The notes under the pieces are model-generated. The model had not been told where the DNA came from. It saw only the letters and a program-made list of their open reading frames with translations, and did no database searches. Both the position numbers and the translations under genes were made by a program. Shown piece after piece: positions 33,183 through 42,916 of a DNA stretch of 64,000 nt (positions are counted from its first letter, which is position 1; the number at the start of each line of letters is the position of its first letter). Source of the DNA: Chrysophaeum taylorii (lineage: Eukaryota; Sar; Pelagophyceae; Pelagomonadales; Pelagomonadaceae); the NCBI GenBank assembly GCA_029834535.1, contig JAQMWT010000322.1:1-64000 (forward strand), in the 5' to 3' direction.

Positions 33183-33505
33183 TATAAGACAAACTATCTC
33201 CGCCCGTCAGGCACATCCCTCATACCCCACAAACCCACCCACATCCCTCATACCCCACAAACCCACCCACATCCTTCATGCTCCCCACACACACCCACAT
33301 CCTTCATGCTCCCCGCACACACCCCCCTCTTAGCAGCCGACATTTAATTTTTAATTTTAAAGACAAACAAACCCCGACTAGGTCCCGCGTACTTATCTCC
33401 GGCCGTCAGGCGCATCCCTCATACCCCACAAACCCACCCACATCCTTCATGCTCCCCACACACACCCCCCTCTTAGCAGTCGACATTTAAAGACAAACAT
33501 TTAAA
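33183..33505. repeat. Repeat cluster right of the array
   Basis: Tandem CCCACAAACCCACCCACATCC-type units and CTTAGCAGTCGACATTTAAAG repeats, with CCCCGACTAGGTCCCGCGTA at about 33373, which also occurs near 22080, 41960 and 42105. Non-coding. Confidence 0.75.
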
Positions 33506-33884
33506 TGCAAACATTTAACGCAAGTCCACTCCGAATACCTCGCTCACGCCCGCGGCATCGACGCCATCATCCCCCAGCCGGGTACAGCACCACCGCCTGG
33601 CTTCTTGGGCCCTGTCGAACAGCGGCTACGTAGCTACGGCACCGTCGCCGGCCTCGTCTTTGGTGCCTTCGGTGAGGCCAGCGCGGCGTGCCACGCTCTC
33701 GCCCAAACATGCACAGAGCGCATTGCTGCGCGAACCTGGGTGGCAAGCGGCTGCGCCAACTTCACAGAGGCAAAGGCGGCCCAAACTCACCGCATCTACC
33801 GTGAGTGGGGGATCGCCAACGCATTAGGCCGGGCTCGCTGTGCCCTCACCGCCCTCACCCATGTCGCCGCCTCGGGGAACCCCA
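33506..33884 (+). pseudogene. Fragment of an unknown mobile-element ORF, interrupted by Ty3 copy C
   Basis: An open frame reads HSEYLAHARGIDAII, then FGAFGEASAACHALA, then IYREWGIANALGRARCALTAL. The composition and the 'VFGAFGEAS' phrase resemble C-terminal regions of open reading frames found in other eukaryotic retroelements, but I cannot name the family. The frame is cut by the LTR that starts at 33885. Sequence from 41839 onward (RRIYVRRQHAYDLRAG in one frame) may be its continuation. Confidence 0.4.
33881..33884. repeat. 4-bp target-site duplication CCCA (left)
   Basis: CCCA directly precedes the LTR end TGTAGTGG. The same four bases (41835-41838) directly follow the other LTR. Short, so chance is possible, but it fits Ty3/gypsy integration. 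Confidence 0.6.
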
Positions 33885-34214
33885 TGTAGTGGTTTTCTCA
33901 GATACCCGCCCCTCCTGGCCGGACCGGGGGCCTCAACAACCCTTTCTCCCTACCCGAACCGCGGGTGAAACCACCACACGCCCGATCTCAGCGTAATACC
34001 TCACGTCATCACGAAATCGGACAATCAAAAAAGGGTAATATCAAGAAGACATCAAGAAAGCAACACAAATGCCTGGTACATAGGGTTCAGTGGAAGCGCA
34101 GGTGAGGGTGTCAAGATGACACCCCCCCATAATTGCAAGGTCAATACCAGAGCAACAATCAGGGTAAGTCAGGTGGCAGGCAGGCAAGTGGGGGAAATGG
34201 GCATTACTGCTGCA
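33885..34214 (-). repeat. 3' LTR of copy C
   Basis: 330 bp. On the minus strand it starts TGCAGCAGTAATGCCC and ends CCACTACA. It aligns end to end with 41505-41834. Confidence 0.93.
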
Positions 34215-34230
34215 GGAGCCCCCTACTTGA
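34215..34230 (-). promoter_or_regulatory. Polypurine tract of copy C
   Basis: TCAAGTAGGGGGCTCC on the minus strand, directly before the 3' LTR. It is purine-rich but imperfect (ends CTCC). By family it primes plus-strand DNA synthesis. Confidence 0.5.
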
Positions 34231-34249
34231 GACGAAGTCGTCCTCGACT

Positions 34250-35635
34250 TCAAGGGTGACGAAGGTCACGCTCACGAATGGTACGATAAGCTCGTTCAGC
34301 TACATCAGCAGGAACTTTGTTGCTGTGGAGACCGAAGTTAGTGACGAGGACATCGATTTCATCCGGGCGAAAATCAGTCACACAGGGTTCACAGCCCTCC
34401 ATGTTTGGTCGTAGGCATGTGAAGCTACCTCCGTCAGGATCTTTGTATTCTGGTCTTAAGCGCCGCTCAGCCAGAGGCTTAGTAGGATCAAAGACGCGAG
34501 GATCATCGCGCGGTCCCAAATCGGTATAATAGTGAAGCGCAACTGTATCATTGTCGTGGTCATATTCTTCGTAGACTTCGGCAACATAGAGACGCTTCTT
34601 CCACGCGTTGGATCGTCCTTTCACCCTGAAAATCACGAACTTACCATGTTTGAACCGGTCGCGGTCCGAGGGTAAATGTAGAGGGGCTGAAGAGGTGTCG
34701 ATGGTTGGCACTTTCAAAGGCACAATCTGTTGGACAGATACTACAACCGATTCAGCATCGTCGTCGTTAACGTCTTGAATTTCATAAACGACGGGAGAGA
34801 TCTTTCTAGTAACCATGTAAGGTCCGCGCCAAATGGGCCGTAGCTTGTGGCGTGTTTTAGGCACGAAACGCAGAACATAATCACCTGGGGAAAACTGGAT
34901 GTCAACTTGGTGGGCATCATAGTTGAGATTTTGACTCTCCTGTGCTTTCTGATGAGCTCGTGTAACGAGTCGACTATAAAATTCAAACTTGTTCTTAAAG
35001 TCCACCAAAATCTGATAACGTGATTGCGGTAGATCACGCTGTTCACTCAAAATATTGTAATCGGGTGGTAACAGGGGTCGCTTGCCAGTACGCATCATGA
35101 AAGGTGAAATCTTCGTTCCCGGAATGTACATCCTATTGTACATGAATGACACATATGGGAGGAAATTCGACCAATCTGGCTGACGCTGTTCATCGATCGC
35201 AGCTCGCAAGAAGGCTTTGATGAATCGATTGACACGCTCAGTATGATTACTCTGAGGATGATACGGAAGGGTAGTACGATAACGTACGTTGAATTGACGA
35301 ACAAACGTGCGAAATAACCTGTTCGCGAACTCATTTCCATTATCCGTGACTATGCACCGCGGGAGACATCCCTCAAGTAAAATCTTGTCCACAAACGCGT
35401 TCAAAATCGAATAATCCTGCTTCGTGTTGATCAGAGCTAATTTCAAGAAATGTGATGCTGCATCGTACATTGCGAGTATGTACGTGTACAGGTCAGCGCC
35501 TCGTAGAGGTCCAATCAAATCCATACCTAGGACATAGCAGTTCTCCGACGCGATTCGGTTGACAGAGCAAGCCATGGCGCTTAGGCATGGTGGATCGAAT
35601 CTTCTGGCAAATAATGCAGGCATTGACGAACTCAT
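34250..35635 (-). pseudogene. Integrase core and C-terminal tail of copy C
   Basis: The frame carries MDLIGPL (first core Asp), VTDNGNEF (second) and NHTERVNRF (Glu), then a DNA-binding part (FVPKTRHKLRPIWRGPYMV, the usual GPF/Y-type module) and a conserved tail (KFVIFRVKGR to LHYYTDLGP). It is separated by a one-base insertion at about 35543 from the frame holding the zinc-binding part. In copy A the same spot is in frame. Role by family: inserts the cDNA into the genome. Confidence 0.93.
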
Positions 35636-37904
35636 TAACGGATGATGAGACGTTTTGCCACCAATACCGTTCTAAGATTTGATTCGCTTTGGAATCTCGT
35701 CCTACATGGCCTCCGAACAAGCCTCGGTGATGCATGGCGATCACACGCTTCTGCATAGACAGAGGGACCACAATAAGACGTTGAGAAGCTGAATCATCGA
35801 CCTTATACAACACGTTGTCATCAATCTCATATTGTACGGATGACTGTTCGTCTTGATCTTTCTGTTCCGAATCGAGCTTTCGTCTGATGCGCTTGCATGT
35901 TTCATCTTCAGCTTGTTCTTTCGCTATCTCATCGAGAGTGATCTCATCCTCCGCTTGATCCGCAAAAGGGAGACGTTCGACGAAGTCAACTGGCTCAGAT
36001 TCGTACGAGAATTGAGGCGGTTGTACGTTCTGTCGCGTACTAACTGCTACCATAGCTGCGGTGGGTCCGCTGTCCGTCAGCATAGGCATCGTCACTGAAG
36101 AGAAGGTGAAGCAAGCGGTGCCAGGGACATCGGTGGGGATTTCTTGGAAAATCAAAAAAGCTTCATTGGTCGGTTCCCCGTCTTCATCTTTCTCGATCAA
36201 TTTGTCGATAGGGTTGCGCGACAGACAATCCGGAATACGCATGCCAGGGGAGCTTCCAGGCTTGTATCCGAGCTCCCGGTCGAACGCAGCAAGCCGCATA
36301 GCCCATCGTGCTAACTGTCCAGACGTATGATTCGAATCCCGCAGAAACGTTAAATTACGATGATCCGTCTCTAACTTCGTCTGATGACCTTCGATATAAA
36401 ATCGGAAATTTTCGAGAGCAGAGAGTACTGCGAGGAGTTCCAAGCGCCGAGGATCGTACTTCCTCATCGACTTAGGCACGGTTCGACTCCAGTACTCGAT
36501 AACTCTTTCTTCGATTCTTTCTCTTCCATCGTCGTCAACGACTGGTACTTTTTGAAATAGGTAAGCACCCAACCCATGCGCAGAAGCACCAGTTCGAATG
36601 TAAAAAGGCAACGAGTAATCAGGATGGTAGACGCCATTCGACGTGACAATAGCCTCGATGATGGCATCCCAAGTTTCCTGACACTCTTTCGTCCACTTGA
36701 ATTTCACGTCCGGCAACGTCAGTTGTCTTAATGGCTCTGCAACTTTTGCAAAATTCCTTACATAACGCCGGCAAAAACTCCCCATTCCAAGGAAAGATCG
36801 CACTTGCCTCTTAGGGTCAGCATCCGACAAAGTGCCAGGAATTGGCATGTGTCTGATGGCTTCTAAAGACCTTGGTGATGGAAGAAGTCCGTTCGGGGTA
36901 GATAAATGACCCAAAAACTCAATGACTTCTTGCATAAAATGAATCTTCTTGATCTTGGCGCTGTACCCCTTCAAGGCGAGATGGGGAATAACTTGCACAA
37001 GGCACTGCAAGTGATTCTTTGTATCTGCGTGACCGGCGAGAATATCGTCGATATATGCCACGAGATCACGATATAGCCATTTCGACAAGTCAGTGTTCAA
37101 CTGCTTGCAAAACAACCTTCCGGCCGGTTTGACTCCCGAAGGTAGACGCATGTAGCTGTATGCTCCCAGAGGACTAGTGAAGGTGACCACATCTTGTGCA
37201 TCTAGCGACAATCGTAAGATGTGATAGCCCCAACGAATATCCAAACTGGAACGACAAAACTTGTCGATGAGAAACATCAACGCGTCAGCCATGCTCACAC
37301 TCGGCCAGCTATCATCCTTGAGCAATGCATTGAGGCGCCGTAGGTCGACAGCTGCTCTGTAAGCATTGGAAGTGCCAGGCTCAGCACCTTTCTTAGGCAA
37401 CATCAAAATAGGGAAACCCCATGGAGAATTCGCAGGACGAATAACTCCGTCTCGGGTCCATGCTTCAATCTGCATCCGCAAACATCCAATCTTTTCTTTC
37501 GATAACCGATATGGCGAGAGTTTGATGGGTGTCGGGCTCTCTTCTTTGAACCGGAGCGTCCCTTCAGGTGAATCAACAGGTCTCATCACATCATCGGAAA
37601 ATGCCCACGAATACGAGATTAAATGCTTCATCATCGGCTTCTCGTCATCATCTAAAGCAGGATGCTCAGTAATACCCAACTCAGTCATCACCTCTTCGAC
37701 CTGCGCGACGGTCGGAGGGATGACCTGCATGCTCTCCTGACCCGCTAAATGAGGAGGCATCACCGGTAAAGGTTGACCATGTTCGTCGTGAGGCGCGTCC
37801 GCCCACGGAACATCGTACTTATTGAAATACGCGGGTCGCTCTTTCGCGGTGCCTTCTTCTTCCGCAGTTGCGGAGGGCTGGTTATCGACATGGTTGCTCT
37901 GCAT
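35493..37904 (-). pseudogene. Reverse transcriptase-RNase H and integrase N-terminus of copy C
   Basis: An 803-residue open frame. It has WTRDGVIRPANSPWGFP, LDIRWGYH, the RT catalytic box AYIDDILAG, the connection region (FLGMGSFCRRYV), RNase H (IRTGAS where the other copy has IRTDAS, so one acidic residue is changed to Gly; then ELLAV and ETDHRNL), then the integrase zinc finger (HHRGLFGGHVG, CIICQK). A frameshift at its end cuts the integrase core. The Asp-to-Gly change in RNase H would by itself be expected to damage RNase H. Confidence 0.95.
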
Positions 37905-38129
37905 AACAGCAGTGGCGACGGTGCAGCAGCGGATGGTGCAGGACTCGCAGAAGAGTAGAGTTCATCGGGTGCAATCCATGATACACTTCGAGTGGCAGGG
38001 TCGAGCGTTGGAATGCGCGACTCTACAGCAAAAGGTGAAAACCGTAGAATATGGTGATCAGGTTGGGCTAGCGTAGTCGTCGCAATATTCCGCAACTTAC
38101 CCAAATTTCGAAGTGAAGGTTCAAACGAA

Positions 38130-39010
38130 TTGTGCACTGCTAGCGCAATCCGCGTCATAGTCGCGGGTGGCACCATACTGCCAAGCATCTTCATAGCTAC
38201 TGTCTCGGAAACTGTCGCACCCCATTGCCACGTAGCAGGAACGGTCATAATTTCCTGGTGCATCTGCAACGTGAGTGTACGGGTGTTCGAGAAATGAGGT
38301 CCTAAGCGGAGCTTATTGCGCGTCACCGTGAAGGCAGGGCCGATAGCCGGACGCGTAGATGAGAAACTGTTCACTATAATGAGCGGGTGACCACCTGTAA
38401 ATCCCAACGCTGGGCCAAAACGGTCCCGTAAATTCGGTAGTACACGCGATAATAACGGCAGTTCCAAGCGAACATTGCAAGCAAGTAGGCGCGTGCGCGA
38501 GCACAGCAGCTCTGGCGTGATACTATAGAAATCAACAATACGCGGCAAATAAAATTGGTGGTGCACAAAAGGGATCACTGATGGTTCCTGCTGGAGCGTC
38601 CATCGTCCAATCACATCAGGTGCGTTGCGGAAATGACGCAGGACCCAAGAAGTAATAGTAGCGCCCTTGCGTGCGTCCCTGTAGTGCAAATTGGCAGTCG
38701 ATCCATAGATACACGGCGGACTGGCGTGAAAATAAGAGTGCTTCCAAAAATCTGAGTGTAAATACGACAACACCAAGTCGTATGTACGACGATGAGATTT
38801 CCCCAACTCATGCAAAACATAGGGGATCTTCGGAAAATTGAGTTCAAAGGTGGCTCAGGCTTGAGGACAAGCATCCAAAGCCAGGACAATGCGAAATGAA
38901 CTGCCATATAGCTCATTCCATCGCCGGATACCCAATGTTGATCCTCCAGCGCCAGCAAAGTAGACGACGACAAAGTTGTAGGTGGTGGGTATCCAAACCA
39001 AGGAGGCGTG
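38130..39010 (-). pseudogene. Retrotransposon-borne C5 cytosine DNA methyltransferase domain (copy C)
   Basis: The most complete version of the domain. Motif I FAGAGGSTLG (about 38935-38965) precedes a TGA stop at 38855-38857, where copy A has CGA. After the stop an open frame continues with motif IV PPC (38711-38719), the motif VI candidate WTLQQEP (Gln where copy A has Glu), motif VIII SRTRLLA (about 38480-38520), PAFTVTRN, motif IX TLTLQMHQE and motif X GSMVPPATMTRIALAV (about 38145-38195). The span of about 270 residues is compact, as in phage and algal-virus Dcm enzymes. It lies between gag/(deleted protease) and RT. One C-to-T change at a CpG accounts for the stop. Confidence 0.87.
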
Positions 39011-39071
39011 CTTAGATAGCAGTTCCTTAATAGTCGCCTCCATCTCCATTTCTGGTGTTTTTTTCACTTCT

Positions 39072-40166
39072 TCATCTGGAGGTGGCTGTCCGCTGCACTG
39101 CGGGCTGCCTTCGGACCACCTGCTGTTGAGAGCCTGCAACCAAACGCTGCTGAGTGCCTGCAACCAGCTGCTGTTGACCTGCACCTGGCACCTGTGCTGC
39201 TGTGTAGACCACCTGCGGCTGTTGCACAACGCGCGGCACCAGCTGAGTCACTGAAGCTTGTCCTGCTGCAGCTAAAAGCGTCCGTCGGTATTGCTCCTGT
39301 CCCTCTGGCGTTGCTGGAAAACCCGCAACCGTCAACGTCGGAGCAGCACGCCTCTTCCTCGAGGGATTGTCCGGCACAGGACACACACCGTTGTCGTGGT
39401 AAAAACTACCATGCCGGCCGCAACTGAGGCACGTCGTAATTGCTTGACGCGTATGGTTATCTATCCCCTGTGGTAGGCAGGTTCCAACTCCCGAGTCACT
39501 AACATAACCAACCCGTTGGACTGGCTGCAACTGCTGCCTCTGCTGCTGCTGCTCTCTCCTCATTCGTGGTGCGTGCTCCTTTCCTTTCTCCTTCTTAATC
39601 GCATCTTCGATGTTGGCAGTAGGGTTGGCTTCCAGAATCTTGGAAATTTGGATGGTCAATTGAAAGACATCGTTGAGGGTGAGAGTAGATGCTTTCATAT
39701 GCGGTGAGGCCTGAGCAAGTTCGACGCTCGTCCGCAAGCGCTCAGAATTGAGACCAGCAATAAAGTGCGAACGGAACGCAGCCGGATAAGTATCGCGACC
39801 TGCCATTGCTCTCCACTGGCCGAATTTCTGCACCCATCGCGCGATATGCTTATTCAATGACAAATTCCCTTGCCGTAAATTGAACCATTCACGTTCAAGC
39901 TCCTCAACCGTAGCCCGAGGTGGACAAGGAAGCTTCGTCACCTCTTGCATAGCATCCAAACAGTCCTCATCATGCTGGCGCAACTCTTTCATTGTGATGG
40001 TCCCATCCTTGTATTGTTTCCACATCTGCGGTCGTTCAACTTCCCACTTGCGATAAGCTTCCATAGGGGCGAGTTGATACTCGCCTCCAATCACAGTCAT
40101 CGCTATTGAAGGTTTATCAATCTTGCCTTCCATCATACGCCGCAATTGCATCCACCACGCGTCCAC
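39072..40166 (-). pseudogene. Gag (capsid-nucleocapsid) of copy C
   Basis: A 364-residue open frame: capsid-like alpha-helical region (WWMQLRRMMEGK, WFNLRQGNLSLNKHIARWVQKF, FIAGLNSE), a Gln-rich linker, a knuckle C-x2-C-x7-H-x4-C (CLSCGRHGSFYHDNGVC) and a Gln/Val-rich tail with VAGTQQ repeats. It ends at the 1.68-kb deletion junction (about 39093). Upstream codons continue without ATG into the previous frame. Confidence 0.82.
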
Positions 40167-40179
40167 CTCAGCACGGTCC

Positions 40180-41043
40180 TTAAATAATTTGCCCCGTGAG
40201 ATTCGAAAATGTGATACGTGTCATACCAGCAGCTCCCTTCTTGACACGAAGTATCTCTTCTTCGTCACGAGGACGCGCCGAACCGGGGTCAGTATGATGG
40301 TGCGGGGTAGGCTCCGGTCGACTTCGCGGTGGCTCATCGTCGGTCAGTGCCGATACAGCGTCATCATCGTCGTCGGGCGTAACACGCGTAGCATTCGGAG
40401 AGGTTGGCCGTGCCTCTCGAGCATGCGCCCGCATGCATTCCTCCATCATTCGCCGAAGTCGATCGTTGTCGATCCGCTCTCGCTCCACTTCTGAGCGTTG
40501 TTGTTGAGCGTCGCGGCGGGTGTTCTCGAGTTCACGTATGATTTGCTCCATCTGCGACTGGTACATCTCGAATCGTTCGTTGATGGTCTGCAGAACCTCG
40601 GGGTCGACATCCCCGCGAAAATCTGTCGCTCTCGTATTCACAGATGGTGGCCTAGGAGGTGCACTCTCCTCTGGTCCACGCATCGCCGTAAACGGTCCGG
40701 GTTCCGCTCGAGATGACTCCGTAGTATTCATCGCACGTTCGTAGGGTCGTGCGTACGGGAACGTCGGCTCACCTTGTCTTGAAGTTGCGTCTGACGCAAC
40801 CGTAGCTCCCCCTTCGCCGCCGCGTGGATCCGGAAGGATGACCACGCTTGGGGGGCTGTCGAGGCTATCATATGATCTTGCCTCTCTTCCGATGCCGCTT
40901 TCCTCGGCTTCCTGTCGTTGAAAGGGCGTAATGAACGGTGTTCTTCCAATAGACGCAAATGGAGTCCCTGCACTGAATCGTTGCAGACGCCCCTGTGCGT
41001 CCCGAAACCACTGCGATCGTTCTGTCATTGGCCTCTCTACCAT
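40180..41043 (-). pseudogene. Gag N-terminal region of copy C
   Basis: Starts with an ATG at 41043 (MVERPMTERSQWF). It is Pro/Glu/Arg-rich with a coiled coil (about 40490-40590: QSQMEQIIRELENTRRDAQQQ) and an Asp cluster. It ends in a stop at 40180, just before the capsid frame opens in a different frame. Either a frameshift mutation or programmed shifting would join them; the equivalent in copy A is outside the window, so this cannot be decided here. Confidence 0.6.
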
Positions 41044-41482
41044 GATCGCGATTTGCCCGGATAATAGGTTTGTTCCGGACGTTCTCAACTCACTTGTTGT
41101 ATTCTTTTCGTCAGACGACAATTGCCGCCAGCCGTCTGACTGCGCGCTGTACCGGTGCGCTGGTCTTACGGAAGCACTTGCTTTGCGCGTGAAGACTATG
41201 GACGGCCTTCCCGGTGTTGTCGCTCGCCGTCAGGGAGGTGGTCTGCCTCGCGCGAGCTAGTTAGGTCTTATAACAATGCCTTACGATATGCAAAAGTATG
41301 CAAAATGAGTCGTCGTGACTCCGCCCCCCGTTCGATCCGAATCACGTAAAATGAACCCCGCGGCGGTACCCGTGATCCTCTGGATCTTCACCCACAAATG
41401 CGTCGGCTTCGCACTCACTCGACCGTTACGAACCGACTCGCCGCCGAAAAACAGGAGATCGATAGTCCGGGAGTTGAACTAT

Positions 41483-41503
41483 CGATTCCCGTTTCTGAGA
41501 CCA
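41483..41503 (-). promoter_or_regulatory. Primer-binding site of copy C
   Basis: One base inside the 5' LTR the minus strand reads TGGTCTCAGAAACGGGAATCG. This is complementary to a tRNA 3' end ending in CCA, with a TCGATTC T-loop-like part further in. The primer would be a tRNA whose acceptor 3' strand is TTCTGAG plus A-CCA. Which tRNA cannot be told here. Confidence 0.7.
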
Positions 41504-41504
41504 C

Positions 41505-41834
41505 TGTAGTGGCTTTCTCAGATACCCGCCCCTCCTGGCCGGACCGGGGGGCTCAACAACCCTTTCTCCCTACCCGAACCGCGGGTGAAACCACCACACG
41601 CCCGATCTCAGCGTAATACCTCACGCCATCACGAAATCGGACAATCAAAAGAGGGTATTATCAAGAAGACCTCAAGAAAGCAACACAGGTGCCTGGTACA
41701 TAGGGCTCAGTGGAAGCGCAGGTGTGGGTGTCAAGATGACACCCCCCCCATAATTGCAAGGTCAATACCAAGGCAACAATCAGGGTAAGTCAGGTGGCAG
41801 GCAGGCAAGTGGGGAAATGGGCATTACAGCCACA
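41505..41834 (-). repeat. 5' LTR of copy C
   Basis: 330 bp, minus strand starting TGTGGCTGTAATGCCC and ending CCACTACA. About 16 differences from the 3' LTR by manual comparison, most of them transitions. Confidence 0.93.
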
Positions 41835-41838
41835 CCCA
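41835..41838. repeat. 4-bp target-site duplication CCCA (right)
   Basis: Matches the four bases before the other LTR (33881-33884). Confidence 0.6.
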
Positions 41839-42445
41839 CCCAGGCCGCCCGATCCCAGCAGGACGTCGCCCTTCGTCGCATATACGTCCGGCGGCAGCAT
41901 GCGTACGACCTACGGGCGGGGCCCGTCCTCTCTTCGCCTGCCCCACGACTCGGCGATGACCCCGACTAGGTCCCGCGTACTTATCTCCGCCCGTCAGGCA
42001 CATCCCTCCTAACCCACAAACCCACCCACATCCTTCATGCTCCCCACACACACCCCCCTCTTAGCAGTCGACATTTAAAGACAAACATTTAACGACTCGG
42101 CGATGACCCCGACTAGGTCCCGCGTACTTATCTCCGCCCGTCAGGCACATCCCTCCTACCCCACAAACCCACCCACATCCTTCATGCTCCCCACACACAC
42201 CCCCCTCTTAGCAGTCGACATTTAAAGACAAACAGTTATAGACAAACAAACCACCCACATCCTTCATGCCCCCCACACACACCCCCCTCTTAGCAGTCGA
42301 CATTTAAAGACAAACAGTTATAGACAAACAAACCACCCACATCCTTCATGCCCCCCACACACACCCCCTCCTCTTAGCAGTCGACATTTAAAGACAAACA
42401 AACAAACAAACAAACAGACAAACATCTGTCGATTAGTAGTAAGGA
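41839..42445. repeat. Repeat cluster with Helitron-like leading end
   Basis: Several near-identical units of CCCCGACTAGGTCCCGCGTA, CCCACCCACATCCTTCATGC and CTTAGCAGTCGACATTTAAAG. It ends with CAGACAAACATCTGTCGATT and AGTAGTAAGGA at 42445, the same leading terminus as the 20.9-22.5 and 27-33 kb Helitron-like units. No helicase fragment is present, so this is an internally deleted relative. Confidence 0.75.
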
Positions 42446-42916
42446 CTCAAAGGTTAGCGAACGTGCGAAGAGAGGGTTAGTGTTTCAACTTGATGACTCT
42501 TATCCCCTGGTGACAAGTTTGTCACCGGGCGCCCCGAATTATTAACCACGGCCACGGCCCCACCGAATTTATGAGAGCGTTTAACCCCTTCCGCGACTGC
42601 CGCCCCGGCAACCCGACGCCTTCGTCGCCGCCGTCGCGGCCTTTGTACTTCCGGGTTTGCCACTCCCGTCACCCCGCCCGGCGTCCCCAACCCCTGCACA
42701 CCCTGCGTGTACACTCACGTCCCTCCCCTCTTAGCAGTCGACCTTCAAAACCCCCTGTTCGTCGGCGGACAGACAACAATACGCGGTGCACAGCAAGGAC
42801 CGCAATCCTTAAATTATTAGGCTTAATTAACCCCGTCCACGCGACATTGATGACAAAAAAGGTCACCTTAGAGTTTGTGTGTGCATTCGTCGTATTTGGT
42901 GATGGCCACTTCTGCA
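42446..42916. other. 3' flank of the PWWP/SR gene with a perfect palindrome
   Basis: No gene seen. GGTGACAAGTTTGTCACC at about 42509-42526 is an 18-base perfect inverted repeat, and one more CTTAGCAGTCGAC motif lies at about 42728. Confidence 0.5.

Larger units (their letters stand above)
33885..41834 (-). mobile_element. Ty3/gypsy LTR retrotransposon, copy C (complete ends, internal deletion)
   Basis: A 7950-bp element between 330-bp LTRs with TG...CA ends, a tRNA-type primer-binding site beside the 5' LTR and a CCCA target duplication. Gag, methyltransferase, RT-RNase H and integrase are on the minus strand. It is the same family as copy A but in opposite orientation. Lesions: loss of about 1.68 kb (protease and linker) at about 39093, a nonsense mutation in the methyltransferase (38855-38857), single-base frameshifts at about 37930 and 35543, and a frame change within gag near 40175. 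The two LTRs differ at about 16 of 330 positions by my count, so the insertion is not recent. Confidence 0.95.

Noticed and set aside
40160-40190. Programmed ribosomal frameshift within gag of copy C
   Set aside because: No clear slippery heptamer with a downstream structure was seen, and the matching part of copy A is outside the window. An ordinary indel is equally likely.
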